From contig DDUN01000023.1 of the NCBI GenBank assembly GCA_002344825.1, positions 18,216-46,569 of the forward strand: a stretch of DNA of 28,354 bases. The letters are read 5' to 3'. The translations under genes were made by a program, and so were the position numbers. How positions within the stretch are numbered: position 1 is the first letter of the stretch; every line of letters begins with the position of its first letter. Below the pieces are notes generated by a model. The model did no database searches and had not been told where the DNA came from. It saw only the letters and a program-made list of their open reading frames with translations. The DNA is from Candidatus Multiplicimicrobium inquinatum. Its GTDB lineage: Bacteria > Omnitrophota > Omnitrophia > Omnitrophales > Aquincolibacteriaceae. Below, piece by piece: positions 1 through 7,339 of the stretch.

Positions 1-1
1 A

Positions 2-607
2 ATCATCGAATTCGGCAATGCCGCCGATAGATACGGCACATTACTCGCCGAGGGCAAAGGCTTGATTACGATCACTTCGCATATCGGCAATTGGGAACTG
101 CTCGGCGGCATCCCTTCAATGAAAGGCTTTAAAAGCAAAGCCATTGCCCGCCGACTCCGTTACCCACGGTTTCAAAGCTGGGTTGAAAGTCTGCGTCACT
201 CTATCGGTGTTGAATTGATTTACCGCGATGACTCTCCAAAAAAGATTTTTCAATGCCTGAAAAGCGGCGAAGCATTGGGGCTTTTACCCGATCAGGATAT
301 TGCCGGTCTTAAAGGTGTTTTCGTGGATTTTTTTGGAAAACCCGCGCACACCAGTATTGCGCCCGTTAAACTCTCGCTCACAACAGGGGCACCGATTGCT
401 TGCGTTTTTTTGGTGCGCCTTCCGAAAAATAAATACAAAATTATTTTTAAAGATGTGATTCGCCCCATCATTGAGAACAGCGAAGCGGAAGCTTTGCAAA
501 AGTACACCGCGCTTTGGATGCGGGACATTGAAGATGTAATACGGCAGTATCCCGATCAGTGGGGGTGGATGCACAACCGCTGGAAAACCCAGCCCCCCTC
601 CTCCTAA
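2..607 (+). CDS. LpxL/HtrB-type lysophospholipid (lipid A) acyltransferase, 3' part
   Basis: The reading frame is open to the left edge of the window, so the 5' end is missing. The visible 201 residues match the bacterial lipid A biosynthesis acyltransferase family (Lip_A_acyltrans), inner-membrane enzymes that move a fatty acyl chain from acyl-ACP to lipid A precursors or related lipids. The catalytic HX4E motif is seen as HIGNWE near residue 27 of the visible part. It is followed further on by the typical PDQD block, GVFVDFFGKPA and TGAPIACVF. The C-terminus WGWMHNRWKT is also typical of the family (usual WMHRRWK). A TTG at 62 could be read as a start but lies just before the catalytic motif, so it is internal. 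The gene ends 13 bases before the convergent clpB stop, with no clear terminator between. Which acyltransferase (LpxL, LpxM or a Kdo-independent type) cannot be decided here. Confidence 0.88.
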   Translation: MIEFGNAADRYGTLLAEGKGLITITSHIGNWELLGGIPSMKGFKSKAIARRLRYPRFQSWVESLRHSIGVELIYRDDSPKKIFQCLKSGEALGLLPDQDIAGLKGVFVDFFGKPAHTSIAPVKLSLTTGAPIACVFLVRLPKNKYKIIFKDVIRPIIENSEAEALQKYTALWMRDIEDVIRQYPDQWGWMHNRWKTQPPSS

Positions 608-620
608 TAGCGCCGCTTTT

Positions 621-3215
621 TTACTTCAAAACAAGTTCACCTTTGGCGGTGTCAAATACCGCTTTCGAGTTGTCAGCTACCTTACCTTCAATCATGGCAC
701 GCGCCAATTTGGTTTCGAGCTCACGCTGTAAAAGCCTTTTTAAAGGCCGTGCGCCATAAGAAACATCATAGCCATGCGCCAATAGCCACTCTTTGGCCGC
801 GGGTGTTAACTCAACTTGAATGTGCCGTTCTTCCAACCTCTTTGTAAGGCCTGCCACCAGTAAATCAATCATTGAAAAAATTTGTTCTTTTTCGAGCGGC
901 TTAAAAAGCACGGTCTCATCAACACGGTTTAAAAACTCCGGCCGAAAAGACCGGCTCAACTCATCCATCACCTTACGCCGTGTTACTTCACTCACCTTGC
1001 CGCTTTCTTTGAGATCATCCAGTAAATGCGATGACCCGATATTGCTGGTCATAATGACAACTGTATTTTTGAAATCAACGGTACGTCCCTGCGAATCCGT
1101 AAGACGGCCGTCATCCAAAAGCTGCAGCAATAAATCAAACACCTCCGGATGTGCCTTCTCAATTTCATCAAAAAGAATCACGGAGTAAGGCTTGCGCCGC
1201 ACTGCTTCGGTTAATTGGCCGCCTTCGTCATATCCAACATAGCCTGGCGGCGCGCCGATCAGCTTCGATACAGAATGTTTTTCCATAAACTCACTCATAT
1301 CAATCCGCACAATATTTTCTTCACTGTCAAAAAGAGCTTCCGCCAAAGCTTTCGCAAGCTCTGTTTTCCCGACACCGGTCGGTCCCAAGAAAATAAAAGA
1401 ACCCAGCGGCCGTTTCGGATCTTTAATGCCCGCACGAGCGCGCAAAACCGCATCTGAAACTGCCTGAATTGCCTCATCCTGCCCAATCACCCGTTTATGT
1501 AAAATCTCGGGCAAATGCAAAATACGGGCCTTTTCACTTTCCATCAGCTTCGTCACGGGAATACCGGTCCATTTGGAAACAATCTGTGAAATCTCATCTT
1601 CGGTAACCTCTTCACGTAAAAGCCGCCCTTCCCCTTTCTGATTGAGGCTTTTTTCCTCTTCTTTAAGTTTCTTCTCAAGAAGCGGTAATTTGCCGTGTTT
1701 CAGCTCCGCGACTTTATTGAGATCATAGTTTCGCTCCGCAACTTCCATCTCATGCCGAATTTTTTCAATTTCGGCTTTTAAAGTCCGTGTGGATTCTATT
1801 TCCTTTTTTTCCTGATTCCATTTCATCAGCATAGCATTGTTCTTCTCGGAAAGATCGGCCAACTCTTTATCAAGCGTTTTTAGCCTCAGGAGACTCGCGT
1901 CATCTTTTTCTTTCTTTAACGCAGCTTTTTCAATTTCAAGCTGCATCACTTTGCGGGAAACCTCATCTAATTCAGTCGGCATTGATTCCATTTCCGTTTT
2001 AATCAGAGCGCAAGCTTCATCAATCAAATCAATCGCCTTATCCGGCAAAAACCGGTCGGCAATATAACGGTTGGATAATACGGCGCTGGCAACAAGCGCC
2101 TGATCCTGAATATGCACGCCATGAAAAAGCTCAAAGCGTTCTTTCAAACCTCGTAAAATAGAAATCGTATCTTCCACGGTCGGAGCATCGACCAGTACCG
2201 GCTGAAAACGGCGCTCTAAAGCGGCATCCTTCTCAATGTACTTGCGGTATTCATCCAATGTGGTGGCGCCGATGCAATGCAGCTCTCCACGGGCGAGCAT
2301 AGGTTTGAGCATGTTCCCCGCGTCCATCGCACCTTCAGTTTTACCGGCACCGACAATCGTATGCAGTTCATCGATAAAAAGCAGAATTTTACCTTCGCTT
2401 TTTTTAACTTCATTCAAAACGGCTTTCAGGCGTTCTTCAAATTCGCCGCGGTATTTCGCGCCGGCCACCAATGCCCCTAAATCCAAAGAAAAAACGATTT
2501 TATCCTGCAATCCTTCCGGAACATCGCGCTTCACAATACGCTGTGCTAGTCCTTCAACAATGGCAGTTTTACCCACTCCGGGCTCACCGATCAGCACGGG
2601 ATTATTCTTGGTTTTCCGGGAAAGAATGCGAATGGCGCGTCGAATTTCATCATCACGCCCGATTACCGGATCCAATTTTCCGCGCCGCGCCTCCGCGACC
2701 AAATCGCGTCCGTATTTTTCGAGGACATTGTAAGTGCTTTCCGGATCCTGAGTTGTTACGCGTTGATTCCCGCGAATCGCCGTCAATGCCTGAAGACATT
2801 TCGGCTTACTGACACCATGACGAACAAGGATTGCGCCCGCAGTTGATTTGATGGAAGGCTCTAAGACCGCAAGCAAAACATGTTCCGCGGAAACATACTC
2901 ATCCTTAAACGTCTGCGACTCTTTCTCAGCCTGCGCAAAAATCTTATCAAGCTCTTCCGACAAATGAACTTTTGAGACGGAAACGCCACCTGAAATGCGC
3001 GGAAGGCGATTTATTTCCTGATTCATCTCATTGGAGACGGCTTCCGTACTTACTCCCAACTTCTTTAAAACTGAGCTGAGAATCCCCTCCGGATTCTGGA
3101 GAAAAGCAGAAACCAAGTGGGCTCCCTCAATTTGAGAATGCCCCGCTTCCGCAGCCTTCCGTTGCGCTGCCATTAAGGCTTCCTGCACTTGCACTGTAAA
3201 GCGATTTAAATCCAT
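621..3215 (-). CDS. clpB: ClpB disaggregase (AAA+ chaperone)
   Basis: Full-length 864-residue ClpB, the cytoplasmic ATP-driven hexameric disaggregase that works with DnaK/DnaJ/GrpE to rescue aggregated proteins. Domains in order: Clp N-domain repeats (about 1-150), first AAA+ module with Walker A GEPGVGKT near residue 208 and the Walker B LLFIDELHT, the coiled-coil middle domain (about 410-530) that separates ClpB from ClpA/ClpC, then the second AAA+ module with Walker A GPTGVGKT near 610, the substrate loop GAPPGYVGYDEGG and Walker B ILFDEIEKAHP. Length is normal for the family (about 860). The ATG is preceded at good distance by GAAGGA. The gene stands alone on the minus strand and is divergent from the pair of small secreted proteins. 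No CIRCE operator and no clear sigma-32 promoter could be read upstream. Confidence 0.98.
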   Translation of the reverse strand: MDLNRFTVQVQEALMAAQRKAAEAGHSQIEGAHLVSAFLQNPEGILSSVLKKLGVSTEAVSNEMNQEINRLPRISGGVSVSKVHLSEELDKIFAQAEKESQTFKDEYVSAEHVLLAVLEPSIKSTAGAILVRHGVSKPKCLQALTAIRGNQRVTTQDPESTYNVLEKYGRDLVAEARRGKLDPVIGRDDEIRRAIRILSRKTKNNPVLIGEPGVGKTAIVEGLAQRIVKRDVPEGLQDKIVFSLDLGALVAGAKYRGEFEERLKAVLNEVKKSEGKILLFIDELHTIVGAGKTEGAMDAGNMLKPMLARGELHCIGATTLDEYRKYIEKDAALERRFQPVLVDAPTVEDTISILRGLKERFELFHGVHIQDQALVASAVLSNRYIADRFLPDKAIDLIDEACALIKTEMESMPTELDEVSRKVMQLEIEKAALKKEKDDASLLRLKTLDKELADLSEKNNAMLMKWNQEKKEIESTRTLKAEIEKIRHEMEVAERNYDLNKVAELKHGKLPLLEKKLKEEEKSLNQKGEGRLLREEVTEDEISQIVSKWTGIPVTKLMESEKARILHLPEILHKRVIGQDEAIQAVSDAVLRARAGIKDPKRPLGSFIFLGPTGVGKTELAKALAEALFDSEENIVRIDMSEFMEKHSVSKLIGAPPGYVGYDEGGQLTEAVRRKPYSVILFDEIEKAHPEVFDLLLQLLDDGRLTDSQGRTVDFKNTVVIMTSNIGSSHLLDDLKESGKVSEVTRRKVMDELSRSFRPEFLNRVDETVLFKPLEKEQIFSMIDLLVAGLTKRLEERHIQVELTPAAKEWLLAHGYDVSYGARPLKRLLQRELETKLARAMIEGKVADNSKAVFDTAKGELVLK

Positions 3216-3437
3216 ATTTATCCTTCTCTTTCAAAACCATAAATAGTTTCAATAGAATAGGAACACATTTCATGCCGTTTTTTCCAGGCTAAAATCTGTT
3301 TGAGAGGCAAATTTTTGTGACAAATCGAACCAACTCCGTATCCTTTTACGTCATCGCAAACCGTTTAATTCCTATTGATTTCTAGCCGATAATGAATAGG
3401 ATGATCTCTGAGTTTCACTATTTACTGGGGGCTTTTC
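3216..3437. other. Divergent intergenic region clpB / small secreted proteins
   Basis: These 222 bases must hold the promoters for clpB (minus) and for the tandem small-protein pair (plus). I looked for the CIRCE inverted repeat (TTAGCACTC-N9-GAGTGCTAA) and for sigma-32 elements (CTTGAA / CCCCAT) on both strands and found neither. On the plus strand a GATAAT hexamer around 3390 could be a -10 box, but its -35 partner is poor. No hairpin or direct repeat stands out. Confidence 0.4.
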
Positions 3438-3779
3438 ATGAAAAAAATTTTCGCGCTCGTCTTTATTTTAAGTGTTTTTCTTTCTCCGGCCGTATTCGCC
3501 GAATCATTCACTTCTTTGCAAGCGAGCTCGTGGACAAAACAAGAAAGCTACGGCGACAAAACCGTCCACAAGCTTGGTTTTGGGCTTCTGAATATTACCA
3601 TGGGCTGGACAGCCATTCCGTTTCAAATCGATCAACACAAGGGCACAAACCCATATACAGGCTTATTCAAGGGCATCTGGCTCACGGCAACCAACACCGT
3701 TGGCGGAGTTTTGCACGCAGCAACATTCCCCATCCCTCTTGATATTCCGCTTCCAGACGGCGGCGTACGTTTTGAGTGA
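3438..3779 (+). CDS. Small secreted protein, TIGR04073-like (first of tandem pair)
   Basis: A 113-residue exported protein. Residues 1-21 form a clear Sec signal peptide (KK, hydrophobic core, cleavage after VFA). The mature part carries the pattern I associate with the TIGR04073 family, described as exosortase-system-associated and found mainly in Verrucomicrobia/Lentisphaerae/Omnitrophota. The visible elements are a KxGxGxxN segment, GWTAIPFQI, a Gly-spaced central stretch and the terminal TFPIPLDIPLP motif. Its function is unknown. The ATG is preceded by a run of five G that can serve as ribosome binding site. The next gene begins four bases after the stop and encodes a paralogue sharing GWTAI and the TFPIP motif, so the two are almost certainly co-transcribed. 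No exosortase or PEP-CTERM protein is visible in this window. The family name is from memory of its motifs and would need an HMM search. Confidence 0.75.
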   Translation: MKKIFALVFILSVFLSPAVFAESFTSLQASSWTKQESYGDKTVHKLGFGLLNITMGWTAIPFQIDQHKGTNPYTGLFKGIWLTATNTVGGVLHAATFPIPLDIPLPDGGVRFE

Positions 3780-3783
3780 TGCC

Positions 3784-4233
3784 ATGAAAAAAATACTTAC
3801 GCTTTTTTTTGCGGCATGCTTGCTGATCCAACAAACCGGATCGGCCTCTCCTTGGTCAGAAGGAAAAAATTATTCTGAAAAAACGGGCGGAAAGGCTGTG
3901 TTTGGAGTTAAAAACACACTTTTAGGCTGGACAGCTATTTTCACTGAAACCATCAAATATGAATATCATCTTGAAAAGAAAAAAGGCTGGGAAGGCTTCT
4001 GTGTTGGCATCGCAAAATCAGTTCTTTATACCGCAACCGGCGCCATTCACCTGGTAACATTCCCTATTCCCGTTGATTTTCCCAATATGGGCGAAGGAGT
4101 TCTTCACTCATCCGTGAAAGAACAGGCCGAACGGGAAGAGGGCAAAAAACAAACTCCAAAAGTCGACTCTACAGAAAACGAAATTCAAAGCTTGGAATCG
4201 GATCTTCCTCCGACCGCAGATCCAACGGTTTAA
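3784..4233 (+). CDS. Small secreted protein, TIGR04073-like (second of tandem pair)
   Basis: A 149-residue exported paralogue of the preceding gene. I chose the ATG at 3784, four bases past the upstream stop. It opens a proper signal peptide (MKKILTLFFAACLLIQQTGS, cleavage near SAS), whereas the longer open frame starting at 3700 only overlaps the previous gene out of frame. Shared features with the first copy are VFGVKNTLLGWTAI near residues 39-52 and ATGAIHLVTFPIPVDFP near 82-98. It differs by a charged insertion after the GWTAI motif (EYHLEKKKGWEGF) and a 45-residue polar C-terminal tail rich in E, K and T/P, probably disordered. Its stop codon overlaps the stop of the convergent methyltransferase gene within a TTAA palindrome. 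Function unknown. The two copies probably act together in the periplasm or outer envelope. Confidence 0.75.
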   Translation: MKKILTLFFAACLLIQQTGSASPWSEGKNYSEKTGGKAVFGVKNTLLGWTAIFTETIKYEYHLEKKKGWEGFCVGIAKSVLYTATGAIHLVTFPIPVDFPNMGEGVLHSSVKEQAEREEGKKQTPKVDSTENEIQSLESDLPPTADPTV

Positions 4234-5264
4234 TCCAATCGAGCCGTCTTCTTTTCAAAAAGGTAGTGACAAACGTACCATTCATTACCCTGATTGTATT
4301 TAAAGAGCTCCGAGCAGGCTAAGAAAAAAACACGCCAGTAGTGAAACCATTTGAGGGCTTGATCCGCTCCGTAAGTCTTTTCAAATAATTCCAAAATTGA
4401 TTTCTTGCGATTATCTGTCCGCTTCAGCCACGCTTCACAGGTGCGGTGATAATGAAGCCCCGATACTTTCCATGTTTTTGCTACTTTTAAATGGCGGTCA
4501 AAATTTCTAAACAGATTTTCTGAAGGCATAATCCCTCCGCTGAAAAAATAAGTTGCCATCCAGGAAGAAGGATCAGAGTCAAATGGGTAGGAATACTCAC
4601 GGTGGCAGAAAATGTGCACAAACATTTTTCCCTGAGGGCGAAGCCAACCATCGATTTTTTCAAAAAGCATTTCATAATTGCGCAAATGCTCAAACATTTC
4701 AACCGAAACAACACGGTCAAACTGCTCGGAGGGTTCAAAGTCATTGATGTCCGCAGTAATCACCTCAAGGTTGGTTAACCCCTCAGCCTGCGCAACCGCA
4801 TCAATCCACTCCTTCTGTGTTTTTGAATTGGAAATAGCCGTAATTTTTGAGTTTTTAAATTTACGCGCCATCTCAAGGCTCAGCGAACCCCATCCGCACC
4901 CTAGCTCCAGAATCTGTTGCCCGTCCGCCAACTCAGCGCGCTGAATGGTAAGACGCAGCATGGCCTCCTCAGAATCATCTAAATCCGCCTCTGCAACCGC
5001 CCAGTTCCCGCTGCTGTATTTCATATGACGTCCCAGAACCTGACAAAAAAAATCAGACGGAACTTCATAATGCTGCTGATTAGCCGCTTCCGTCATCATC
5101 GCAATCGGGCTCATCCTCAGTTGGTTAATCCATTCTGTCTGAAACCCGCGCGCGGCACTTTCTTCAAGCTGTTTTAAACGGTTCTGAAGCTGGCGCTGAA
5201 TTCCGTAACGAATCAAAAAATCAGGCAAACAGCCCTTGGCGATAACTGCATCCATCCAATTCAT
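4230..5264 (-). CDS. SAM-dependent methyltransferase, cyclopropane-fatty-acid-synthase / coclaurine N-methyltransferase-like
   Basis: A 344-residue class I methyltransferase. The SAM-binding motif LELGCGWGSLSLEMA lies near residues 119-133, and ITAISNSKTQ, VVSVEMFEHLRNY and VHIFCHREY are typical of the CFA-synthase superfamily. The segment HYEVPSDFF...MKYSSGNW resembles the family's substrate-pocket region. The closest pattern I recognise is the subgroup related to plant coclaurine N-methyltransferase and its bacterial relatives rather than classical Cfa. The substrate is therefore uncertain and could be an unsaturated acyl chain or a small amine. The ATG at 5264 overlaps the DUF1295 stop as ATGA, indicating translational coupling. 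A TTG 30 bases earlier is in frame but lies inside DUF1295 and is less likely. The coupling to a steroid-reductase-like membrane protein suggests a lipid-modification step, which is inference. Confidence 0.85.
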   Translation of the reverse strand: MNWMDAVIAKGCLPDFLIRYGIQRQLQNRLKQLEESAARGFQTEWINQLRMSPIAMMTEAANQQHYEVPSDFFCQVLGRHMKYSSGNWAVAEADLDDSEEAMLRLTIQRAELADGQQILELGCGWGSLSLEMARKFKNSKITAISNSKTQKEWIDAVAQAEGLTNLEVITADINDFEPSEQFDRVVSVEMFEHLRNYEMLFEKIDGWLRPQGKMFVHIFCHREYSYPFDSDPSSWMATYFFSGGIMPSENLFRNFDRHLKVAKTWKVSGLHYHRTCEAWLKRTDNRKKSILELFEKTYGADQALKWFHYWRVFFLACSELFKYNQGNEWYVCHYLFEKKTARLD

Positions 5265-6055
5265 GAAAAATGATCCCTTTTCTTCGGAAACCAAGGGAAA
5301 AAAGCAGACGTCACGCTCTGATACTCAGCATACTCCGCTGATCTGGACTGCAGAGCTTGTTTTTCCGCGAGCGGAATACCGCTGACTTTGTTTAAAAAGT
5401 AATAGATCAAAACCGGACAAATAAGTGCAACCCACCCATTCTCAGCCGGCAAAGCAAGCCATGAAAAAGCCACCCAATTGAGCCATTCAAAAAAATAGTT
5501 GGGATGCCTCGAGTAGTTCCAAAATCCGGCCCGACAAACCTTTCCGCGGTTATCAGTATTTTTTTTAAACTGATACAGCTGATAATCCGACAAGGTTTCC
5601 CCGACAAAAGCGAAGCACCACAAAAGAATTCCCGCGATCATCCAAAAATCTAATTTGCCGTTTGGATTTAAAAATAAAATTAAAAACGGAATGGAGAAAA
5701 CCCATGCGACAGTTCCTTGCTGAAAATAGAAGATGAGCATTTTTTTCTTTTCTTCACCGCTCCATTTATCATGCAAAGCTCGGTAACGGGGGTCTTCGCC
5801 ATGCTCCCGGCTGCGCCAGTAAATATGAAAAGAAAGGCGCGATGCCCACAAAAACATCAACCCCAGGCATATCAATCCGAGAACTGTTTTTGCCTCGGAA
5901 AGAAAAAAATAGACCAACGCTGCCGCCAAAACAAAGAGGCTCCAAAAAATATCGATGATTGATGTTTTTTGAACACGGTAGGCCGCTTTCCACACAAAAA
6001 AAACAAGCGCCTGAATAAGCGCAAATCCGACCCAAGCTAATGCCATGACACCCAT
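5261..6055 (-). CDS. DUF1295 membrane protein (steroid 5-alpha-reductase C-terminal-like)
   Basis: A 264-residue polytopic membrane protein, with hydrophobic segments at about 3-22, 34-53, 58-78, 107-128, 135-153 and 195-225. The diagnostic C-terminal motif is GFWNYSRHPNYFFEWLNW near residues 177-194, matching the DUF1295/isoprenylcysteine-methyltransferase/5-alpha-reductase fold. Related proteins are NAD(P)H-dependent reductases or methyltransferases acting on membrane lipids. The precise reaction of DUF1295 proteins is not settled. Its 3' end overlaps the methyltransferase start by four bases. In many bacteria DUF1295 genes sit beside CFA-like methyltransferases, so this pairing is likely functional. 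The first ATG (6055) lies only six bases after a strong hairpin and has no good ribosome binding site. A second in-frame ATG at 6046 is an alternative. Confidence 0.85.
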   Translation of the reverse strand: MGVMALAWVGFALIQALVFFVWKAAYRVQKTSIIDIFWSLFVLAAALVYFFLSEAKTVLGLICLGLMFLWASRLSFHIYWRSREHGEDPRYRALHDKWSGEEKKKMLIFYFQQGTVAWVFSIPFLILFLNPNGKLDFWMIAGILLWCFAFVGETLSDYQLYQFKKNTDNRGKVCRAGFWNYSRHPNYFFEWLNWVAFSWLALPAENGWVALICPVLIYYFLNKVSGIPLAEKQALQSRSAEYAEYQSVTSAFFPWFPKKRDHFS

Positions 6056-6060
6056 CAGTC

Positions 6061-6099
6061 TAAATTAAAACGGCGCATCACCTAAAGGCAATGCACCGC
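6061..6099 (-). terminator. Rho-independent terminator-like hairpin
   Basis: Read on the minus strand, a 13-bp stem (several G-T pairs) closes a four-base TTTA loop at 6070-6099. It is followed by a T-rich tract (TTTAATTTA) at 6061-6069. It lies 19 bases after the stop of the CIA30/CBM11-like gene and is placed to terminate it. It also lies directly before the DUF1295 start, so partial read-through or attenuation is possible. Confidence 0.7.
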
Positions 6100-6118
6100 T
6101 ATTAAAATAAAAAACCTG

Positions 6119-6865
6119 CTATCTTTTCTCAAACGCGATCTGATCGATCAAAATCGTTCCCTGCTCAGGTTCTGAATTCATATCATCAAAAACAACAACA
6201 AACTCGCCTAAAGAAGACCAATTTTGAATTTTCCTAAACCGCTCAAACGGAACCTGTATTTTTTGCCAAGATTCAGTTATACCGCTGATAATATAAGGTG
6301 CGGTCATGTTCGATGAATCTTTTATTTCAATTTTGATGCGTCTCGTATAATTATTCAGGCCTTCTCCCCGGACATAAAATGAGACTGTGTTGTATTCGGA
6401 AGCATCAAGCTCATTTAATTTCATCCAAAAACCGTTATAAGCTGGATTTTCCGACTCAACGTCGTAATCCAACTTAAGCGAGTACCCCGAGGAATCACCC
6501 AAGGCATCATCAATTTCAAATGAGATAGTGCTCCCTTGAGTCGTATCATCGGGGTCTTTATTCCAAGCGCCGAAATCTCCCCCCAAGTTATTCGGTTTAT
6601 CTCCGGTGTCAAAATCAGCAATCACAAGCTGATTGGAAGGAGAAACCGGTACAACTTCCGCAGCAGGAGCAGGCACAACCGGGTCGGGAATCACGGGATC
6701 AGAAATCACAGCATTCGCAGCGGACAAAATCGATTCAGCCGGAACTGCATCAATCTCAGTTGGAGCAGGGGTAATTGAACCAGTTATTTTGGGAATGACA
6801 ACAATAAGGAATATGACACAAATAAGAACAAAAAAAGAGAGCGAAACCACCAAGGGTTTAGACAT
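6119..6865 (-). CDS. Membrane-anchored protein with CIA30/CBM11-like beta-sandwich
   Basis: A 248-residue protein. One N-terminal membrane anchor (residues about 5-25, no obvious cleavage site) is followed by a Pro/Ala/Val-rich linker (about 30-75). A C-terminal jelly-roll-type domain (about 80-248) runs from LVIADFDTGDKPNNLGG to GTILIDQIAF. The pattern (FDxG..NxLGG.xGxW, a YNGFWMKL strand, SFYVRGEG, WQKIQVPF, ILIDQI) resembles the CIA30/CBM11-type galactose-binding-like domains that bind carbohydrate or act as scaffolds. It has no catalytic motif. The ATG is preceded by AAGGAG at ideal spacing. It is monocistronic on present evidence, with its own promoter candidate upstream and a hairpin terminator downstream. 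The ligand is unknown. Confidence 0.7.
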   Translation of the reverse strand: MSKPLVVSLSFFVLICVIFLIVVIPKITGSITPAPTEIDAVPAESILSAANAVISDPVIPDPVVPAPAAEVVPVSPSNQLVIADFDTGDKPNNLGGDFGAWNKDPDDTTQGSTISFEIDDALGDSSGYSLKLDYDVESENPAYNGFWMKLNELDASEYNTVSFYVRGEGLNNYTRRIKIEIKDSSNMTAPYIISGITESWQKIQVPFERFRKIQNWSSLGEFVVVFDDMNSEPEQGTILIDQIAFEKR

Positions 6866-6898
6866 GTTTAGGCTCCTTTATTTTAAAGCACTAAGCAT

Positions 6899-6927
6899 AA
6901 TATACCCTCGAAGTAAAAGCGGAGCAA
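6899..6927 (-). promoter_or_regulatory. Sigma-70-type promoter for the CIA30/CBM11-like gene
   Basis: On the minus strand, TTGCTC (6927-6922) and TATATT (6904-6899) are separated by 17 bases, about 33 bases before the start codon at 6865. The -10 box is 5/6 and the -35 box 3/6 against the consensus. Confidence 0.5.
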
Positions 6928-6974
6928 GTTGCAATTGGCCATGGTAAAGAGTGCGAATCCACCCCGAGTTGTGA

Positions 6975-6980
6975 TATACT
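6975..6980 (+). promoter_or_regulatory. -10 box of tRNA-Pro promoter
   Basis: TATACT (5/6 to consensus) ends 13 bases before the mature tRNA 5' end, the expected place for a short tRNA leader. No good -35 hexamer is visible at 16-18 bases upstream, so only the -10 element is called. Confidence 0.45.
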
Positions 6981-6993
6981 TTCGCCTCTTCAA

Positions 6994-7067
6994 CGGGACG
7001 TGGCTCAGCCTGGTAGAGCACACGCTTGGGGTGCGTGGGGTCGTGGGTTCAAATCCCGCCGTCCCGA
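6994..7067 (+). tRNA. tRNA-Pro (anticodon GGG)
   Basis: The full cloverleaf can be folded by eye. The acceptor stem CGGGACG pairs perfectly with CGTCCCG. The D arm is GCTC-AGCCTGGTA-GAGC. The anticodon stem CACGC/GCGTG closes the loop TTGGGGT, with anticodon GGG. The T arm holds TTCAAAT, and the discriminator base is A. The 3' CCA is not encoded. This tRNA reads CCC and CCU proline codons. It stands alone with its own -10 box and terminator. Confidence 0.97.
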
Positions 7068-7096
7068 TATTTAGCCTACAGCTAAATATCTTTTAT
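7066..7096 (+). terminator. Rho-independent terminator after tRNA-Pro
   Basis: A perfect 10-bp inverted repeat GATATTTAGC / GCTAAATATC (7066-7075 and 7081-7090) with a five-base loop is followed by TTTTAT. The stem is AT-rich but perfect, and it begins at the last base pair of the tRNA acceptor stem, so mature tRNA folding and terminator folding compete for that base. Confidence 0.75.
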
Positions 7097-7203
7097 ATCT
7101 GTGTTACTTTTGCTCTGGGGTTGCCCAATCGCAGACAACTCCACTTAATTAACTCCGACCTTCTTATAAAATTCAAACAGCCATGCTACGCTCGGAACTC
7201 GTT

Positions 7204-7290
7204 TTTTACCAGAAGCCTTTTAACAACGCTCCGCTAAGACTCTGCTCCTCACTTTGCTCGTCGCACGTTGGAATTTTACTGGTCGTAAAA
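7204..7290. other. Intergenic sequence with nested inverted repeats
   Basis: The 7097-7339 gap holds no convincing gene. Within it, TTTTAC followed by CAG (7204-7212) can pair with CTG and GTAAAA (7279-7290, with a three-base bulge). Inside that, CAACG (7224-7228) pairs with CGTTG (7266-7270). This could be a degenerate mobile repeat or a structured RNA. The pairing was done by eye and is short, so it may be chance. Confidence 0.3.
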
Positions 7291-7339
7291 TATGGCAAAG
7301 ATTTGAAGTGAGATGCGCAATTCATGCGGCTAAGCAACT

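Noticed and set aside
2236..2733. 165-codon open frame on the plus strand inside clpB
   Set aside because: It lies wholly opposite the Walker A region of clpB, is Ser/Arg/Pro-rich as antisense frames are, and has no ribosome binding site or family motif.
3700..3783. Upstream extension of the second TIGR04073-like gene
   Set aside because: The added 28 residues overlap the first gene out of frame and would hide the signal peptide; the ATG at 3784 is better.
5265..5294. TTG start for the methyltransferase
   Set aside because: It would add ten residues inside DUF1295; the ATG at 5264 forms a standard ATGA overlap.
6929..7237. 102-codon plus-strand frame across tRNA-Pro
   Set aside because: It reads through the tRNA and its terminator; the peptide from the tRNA (GSNPAVP) is the usual false product of tRNA genes.
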